This document shows positions 61,228-64,000 of a stretch of DNA of 64,000 nucleotides, one piece after another. Origin of the DNA: Pseudoalteromonas sp. T1lg88 (GTDB taxonomy: Bacteria > Pseudomonadota > Gammaproteobacteria > Enterobacterales > Alteromonadaceae); the NCBI RefSeq assembly GCF_002964765.1, contig NZ_PQCF01000007.1:1-64000 (forward strand), written 5' to 3'. The translations under genes and the position numbers were made by a program. The notes below the pieces were generated by a model, which was not told the DNA's origin, did no database searches, and was given only the letters and a program-made list of their open reading frames with translations. The first letter of the stretch is position 1; each line of letters begins with the position of its first letter.

Positions 61228-61962
61228 GTGAGCAACGAACTAATTTTTGGCTTTCACAGCGTTGAAGCCATCTTAAGCAAAGAGCCTGAGCGCTTTTTAG
61301 AGATTTACGCACTCAAGGGCCGCGAAGACAAGCGTCTTAATGACGTTATTAATCAGGCTCGCAAGTTTGGTATTTCAATCCAGTTTATGCAGCGCAAGGC
61401 CCTGGACGATAAGGCCAAGGGCGAACAGCACCAGGGCATTATCGCCAATGTGCGTGCCGGTAAGCAGTACAGCGAAAAAGACTTGGACGATATTATCAAG
61501 CGCGAGCAAACCCCCTTCTTGTTGGTGCTTGATGGCATTACCGATCCGCACAATCTCGGTGCCTGCTTACGTAGCGCCGATGCCGCCGGTGTCCATGCCG
61601 TTGTGGTGCCTAAGGATAAGTCGGCCAGGTTAAATGCCACGGCCCGTAAGGTGGCCTGTGGTGCAGCGGAAACCGTGCCCTTAGTGCAGGTGACCAACCT
61701 GGCGCGTACCCTGCGTGAAATCAAGGACGCGGGCGTGTGGGTAGTGGGCACTGCCGGTGAAACCGACACCACCTTGTTCGAAGCCAATCTGACCGGTCCG
61801 ATCGCCATAGTGATGGGCGCCGAGGGCGATGGCATGCGCCGTTTGACCCGCGAGCACTGCGATGTGTTGGTGAAAATCCCCATGGTGGGCACTGTATCCA
61901 GCCTCAATGTATCCGTGGCTACGGGCATCAGTTTATTCGAAGTGCTAAGACAGCGCGCTTAA
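61228..61962 (+). CDS. rlmB: 23S rRNA (guanosine-2'-O)-methyltransferase RlmB
   Basis: SPOUT methylase of Gm2251 in the ribosomal P-loop. The knotted motifs are [33 protein letters not shown] and [14 protein letters not shown] at 61228 gives 244 residues and an N-terminus ([14 protein letters not shown]) that aligns with E. coli (243); another GTG two codons upstream is less likely. It is 12 bases after rnr, so the two are probably cotranscribed. Confidence 0.96.
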   Translation: MSNELIFGFHSVEAILSKEPERFLEIYALKGREDKRLNDVINQARKFGISIQFMQRKALDDKAKGEQHQGIIANVRAGKQYSEKDLDDIIKREQTPFLLVLDGITDPHNLGACLRSADAAGVHAVVVPKDKSARLNATARKVACGAAETVPLVQVTNLARTLREIKDAGVWVVGTAGETDTTLFEANLTGPIAIVMGAEGDGMRRLTREHCDVLVKIPMVGTVSSLNVSVATGISLFEVLRQRA

Positions 61963-61979
61963 CTTATCGAAATAGCGTG

Positions 61980-62006
61980 AAGCCCGCATTATCGCGGGCT
62001 TTTTTA
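61980..62006 (+). terminator. Terminator after rlmB
   Basis: Stem AAGCCCGC / GCGGGCTT, loop ATTATC, then a T run. Confidence 0.88.
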
Positions 62007-62029
62007 TTGCGTAAGGCGGATAAATTAAG

Positions 62030-62058
62030 TTGCTTAATTTGCCAGCAATGCGTAGAAT
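62030..62058 (+). promoter_or_regulatory. Promoter of the rpsF operon
   Basis: TTGCTT (62030-62035), exact 17-base spacer, TAGAAT (62053-62058) and a GC-rich discriminator. Confidence 0.7.
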
Positions 62059-62064
62059 ACGCGC

Positions 62065-62149
62065 TCATTTCGACCTTTTAACTTTAATTCCTTGCCTTAA
62101 ACCGAGTGGTCGAAACGGTGGAAGGCTATATTAACCGTAAGGAATACCC
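62065..62149 (+). ncRNA. Candidate S6:S18 ribosomal protein leader
   Basis: The rpsF leader folds on paper into GCCTT / AAGGC (62094-62098 and 62122-62126) enclosing ACCG / CGGT and an exposed CCG, the element bound by the S6-S18 complex in known rpsF leaders. Alternative pairings TTTCGACC / GGTCGAAA and ATTCCTT / AAGGAAT also exist, which may give mutually exclusive states. By family knowledge the S6-S18 complex represses this operon; here it is inference from the sequence. Confidence 0.55.
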
Positions 62150-62494
62150 ATGCGTCATTACGAAATCGTATTCATGGTTCATCCAGATCAAAGTGAACAA
62201 GTAGCTGGTATGATCGAGCGTTATACTGGTTCTATCACTGAAGCTGGCGGTAAAATTCACCGTCTAGAAGACTGGGGTCGTCGTCAACTGGCTTACCCAA
62301 TCGAAAAGCTTCACAAAGCACACTATGTTCTAATGAACGTTGAAGCACCAACTGAAGTAATCAACGAGCTTGAAACTTCTTTCCGCTACAACGATGCAGT
62401 GCTTCGTAACCTAGTTATGCGCACTAAAGATGCAGTAACTGAAGCTTCTCCTCTTGCTAAAGAAGAGAAAAAAGAAGCTGCTGCTGAAGCTTAA
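62150..62494 (+). CDS. rpsF: 30S ribosomal protein S6
   Basis: S6 of the small-subunit platform, partner of S18. 114 residues; starts [15 protein letters not shown] and has [12 protein letters not shown] and a short Ala/Glu/Lys tail (E. coli 131, longer Glu tail). AAGGAATACCC before the ATG. First gene of rpsF-priB-rpsR-rplI. Confidence 0.98.
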   Translation: MRHYEIVFMVHPDQSEQVAGMIERYTGSITEAGGKIHRLEDWGRRQLAYPIEKLHKAHYVLMNVEAPTEVINELETSFRYNDAVLRNLVMRTKDAVTEASPLAKEEKKEAAAEA

Positions 62495-62512
62495 TCGTTC
62501 TGCGTGGTTGTA

Positions 62513-62842
62513 ATGGCTGAACTGTCTAGCGAGCAAGCGCTCAACCTAGTCGAACTTGGTGGCGTTATTTGTAAGGCCCCAAAATTCAGTCAAAGCCCGG
62601 CCGGTGTGCCACACTGTATTTTCGTGCTTGAGCATCGTTCAATACAGGTTGAAGCGCAACTTAACCGACAAAGTTATGTTCGCATTCAAGTGGTCGCAAG
62701 TGGCAATGAGCATCAACCAGCAACACAGTATTTGCAAGTTGAGCAACAGGTACGAGTTAGGGGATTTTTAAATCGCCATCAGGGCCGAAACGGCCTCAGT
62801 CAACTGGTACTACACGCTCAGCAAATTGAAAGAATTAATTGA
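62513..62842 (+). CDS. priB: Primosomal replication protein N (PriB)
   Basis: Single-stranded DNA-binding OB-fold dimer of the PriA restart primosome. 109 residues with [28 protein letters not shown] in short blocks (GVPHC, FVLEHRS) and the closing [16 protein letters not shown] 62513 is preferred to a GTG three codons upstream. Position between S6 and S18 is conserved. Confidence 0.94.
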   Translation: MAELSSEQALNLVELGGVICKAPKFSQSPAGVPHCIFVLEHRSIQVEAQLNRQSYVRIQVVASGNEHQPATQYLQVEQQVRVRGFLNRHQGRNGLSQLVLHAQQIERIN

Positions 62843-62853
62843 GGAAAATACTC

Positions 62854-63081
62854 ATGGCACGTTACTTCAGACGTCGTAAGTTCTGCCGCTTCAAAGCGGA
62901 AGGCGTACAACAAATCGATTATAAAGATCTAGCTACTCTTAAAAACTACGTTACAGAAAGTGGCAAAATCGTACCTAGCCGTATCACAGGTACTAGCGCT
63001 AAGTATCAGCGTCAGCTAGCAACCGCTATCAAGCGTGCTCGCTACCTAGCCCTTCTTCCATACACTGACTTACACAAGTAA
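62854..63081 (+). CDS. rpsR: 30S ribosomal protein S18
   Basis: S18, partner of S6. The ATG at 62854 gives [13 protein letters not shown] and 75 residues, as in E. coli. GAGGAAA is about 8 bases upstream. An upstream start at 62839 would overlap the priB stop and add five unlike residues. Confidence 0.98.
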   Translation: MARYFRRRKFCRFKAEGVQQIDYKDLATLKNYVTESGKIVPSRITGTSAKYQRQLATAIKRARYLALLPYTDLHK

Positions 63082-63116
63082 GCAGCGGATTAACTGTTTT
63101 TAAAAGGTGTAGAGAC

Positions 63117-63569
63117 ATGCAAGTTATTCTACTAGACAAGATCGCAAACCTAGGTAGCCTAGGTGACCAGGTTTCAGTTAAATCTGGTTTCGCACGTAAC
63201 TTCCTTTTCCCTAAAGGTAAGGCAGTTCCTGCAACTAAAGTTAACATCGAAACTTTCGAAGCACGTCGCGCTGAGCTTGAAGCGAAAATCGCTGAAGAGC
63301 TAGCTGCTTCACAAGCACGCGCTGAGAAGCTTGAAGCACTTGCAGAAGTGACTCTTGTTTCTAAAGCAGGTGACGAAGGTAAACTATTTGGTTCAATCGG
63401 TACTCGTGACATCGCTGACGCGATCTCTGCAACTGGTATCGCTGTAGCTAAATCAGAAGTTCGCCTACCTACCGGTACTATCCGTGAAACAGGTGAATTC
63501 GACGTAGCAATCCAGGTTCACTCAGAAGTTACTGCAACTATCAAAGTGATCGTTATTGCTGAAGCTTAA
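63117..63569 (+). CDS. rplI: 50S ribosomal protein L9
   Basis: L9, a two-domain protein joined by a long helix. 150 residues (E. coli 149), starts [19 protein letters not shown]. The linker helix (about 45-80) is Ala/Glu/Lys-rich. Last gene of the operon, with a terminator after it. Confidence 0.98.
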   Translation: MQVILLDKIANLGSLGDQVSVKSGFARNFLFPKGKAVPATKVNIETFEARRAELEAKIAEELAASQARAEKLEALAEVTLVSKAGDEGKLFGSIGTRDIADAISATGIAVAKSEVRLPTGTIRETGEFDVAIQVHSEVTATIKVIVIAEA

Positions 63570-63589
63570 TCGTCGATTAGCTTTATGTG

Positions 63590-63616
63590 AAAAACCGCGC
63601 TAAGGCGCGGTTTTTT
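63590..63616 (+). terminator. Terminator after rplI
   Basis: Eleven-bp stem AAAAACCGCGC / GCGCGGTTTTT, loop TAAG, followed by T. Confidence 0.92.
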
Positions 63617-64000
63617 TATGCCTGTTTGTAGCGCAGGCTTTGCCGCCAAGGACGGCGGTACTAGGGTAACGCAGGAGCAGTTACCTAGCATCCTGACAAT
63701 GTCGTTGGGCCGCCGACAATGCGGTTGTAGGTTGGTGCTTTGCGCCGACAAAGATGTTTGTGGGTAGATCTTGTCGCGTTGGGTGAGCGCGTTAAGAAAA
63801 TAGTCCGGTGGACTATTTTTAGCAAGCGAACGCCTTGAGCCAGAGAGAGGCCGGGGACGGCAACTTGAGATACAAATCACCTTAGGTGCAAGTGATTCAT
63901 CCATGAAGCTGGGCTCCTGTCGGCATCCATGCCTCCACCTCCGTGAGCTGCGAAGCAAGGCTTCGGTCACCCGTCGCCCTCGCTCTCAATGACACACTCC
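63617..64000. repeat. Structured non-coding tail, possible interspersed repeat
   Basis: No supported gene in 384 bases. Several inverted repeats follow each other: CCGCC / GGCGG (about 63639-63656), GTAAC / GTTAC (63665-63685), AAAATAGTCC-GGT-GGACTATTTT (about 63796-63819) and CATCCATG-type words (ATCCATGAAG near 63898 and GCATCCATGC near 63923). Base composition differs from flanking genes. It may be a degraded mobile or palindromic repeat family. The window ends inside it, so its full extent is unknown. Confidence 0.4.

Noticed and set aside
63566-63970. A 134-codon open frame on the minus strand after rplI
   Set aside because: It runs through the rplI terminator and the palindromic tail, has a composition rich in Arg/Ser/Pro, and shows no ribosome site or recognisable domain.

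Overview
The window is a piece of a gammaproteobacterial chromosome, probably a marine Alteromonadales-type bacterium (Shewanella/Agarivorans/Ferrimonas-like). The evidence is the gene order, which follows E. coli/Shewanella synteny block by block (rpoN-hpf-ptsN-rapZ-npr, mlaFEDCB-ibaG-murA, rplM-rpsI-petABC-sspAB, aroKB-dam-rpe-gph-trpS, astCAD, tsaE-amiB-mutL-miaA-hfq-hflXKC, purA-rnr-rlmB-rpsF-priB-rpsR-rplI), the protein motifs, and the presence of a bc1 complex together with succinylarginine catabolism. The genus cannot be fixed from the sequence alone. Nearly all of the window is core housekeeping DNA. I found no CRISPR array, prophage, intact insertion sequence or recognisable defence system.

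Layout. 1-280: C-terminal end of a large RTX-like protein that begins outside the window. 474-9725 (minus): envelope and regulation operon (Ca/Na antiporter, KDO synthesis kdsD/kdsC, LPS transport lptCAB, sigma-54 rpoN, hpf, nitrogen-PTS ptsN/npr, rapZ, Mg transporter mgtE). 9929-14581 (plus): retrograde phospholipid transport mlaFEDCB, ibaG, murA. 14636-18937: periplasmic proteases degS/degQ and division proteins zapG/zapE. 19184-24337 (plus): L13/S9, the cytochrome bc1 complex and the stringent starvation proteins. 24558-31095 (plus): shikimate enzymes, Dam, rpe, gph, trpS and pabA. 31779-35595: arginine succinyltransferase pathway. 35845-43127: OsmC-like protein, speD, phosphoribulokinase-like kinase, a small cluster of poorly known genes, a peroxidase and psd. 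43246-46805: rsgA, orn, a tRNA-Gly array and queG. 46818-57003: the mutL-miaA-hfq-hfl superoperon. 57129-63569: purA, rnr, rlmB and the rpsF operon. 63616-64000: a structured non-coding tail.

The most informative oddities are these. (1) Single-base frameshifts break mlaC and the astC/argD aminotransferase. Both look like loss of one T from a T run, so they are probably sequence errors, but they would be functionally important if real. (2) A tRNA-Gly(GCC) array has three identical genes, a 136-bp direct duplication and a decayed fourth copy. (3) A chromosomal tyrosine-recombinase-like protein appears to have lost its catalytic residues and sits in a small operon with DUF2750 and GST-like genes. 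(4) An overlooked 59-codon DUF2970 gene overlaps the 3' end of dam, and damX is missing from its usual place. (5) Three palindromes stand in close succession between hflX and hflK. (6) Leaders upstream of petABC, rplM and rpsF are structured, and the petABC leader also has an FNR/CRP-family-like site. I did not find a convincing new multi-gene system. The 38.2-40.7 kb cluster is the nearest candidate.

Methods limit: all calls come from reading motifs, lengths, start contexts and synteny by eye. No database search or folding program was run.
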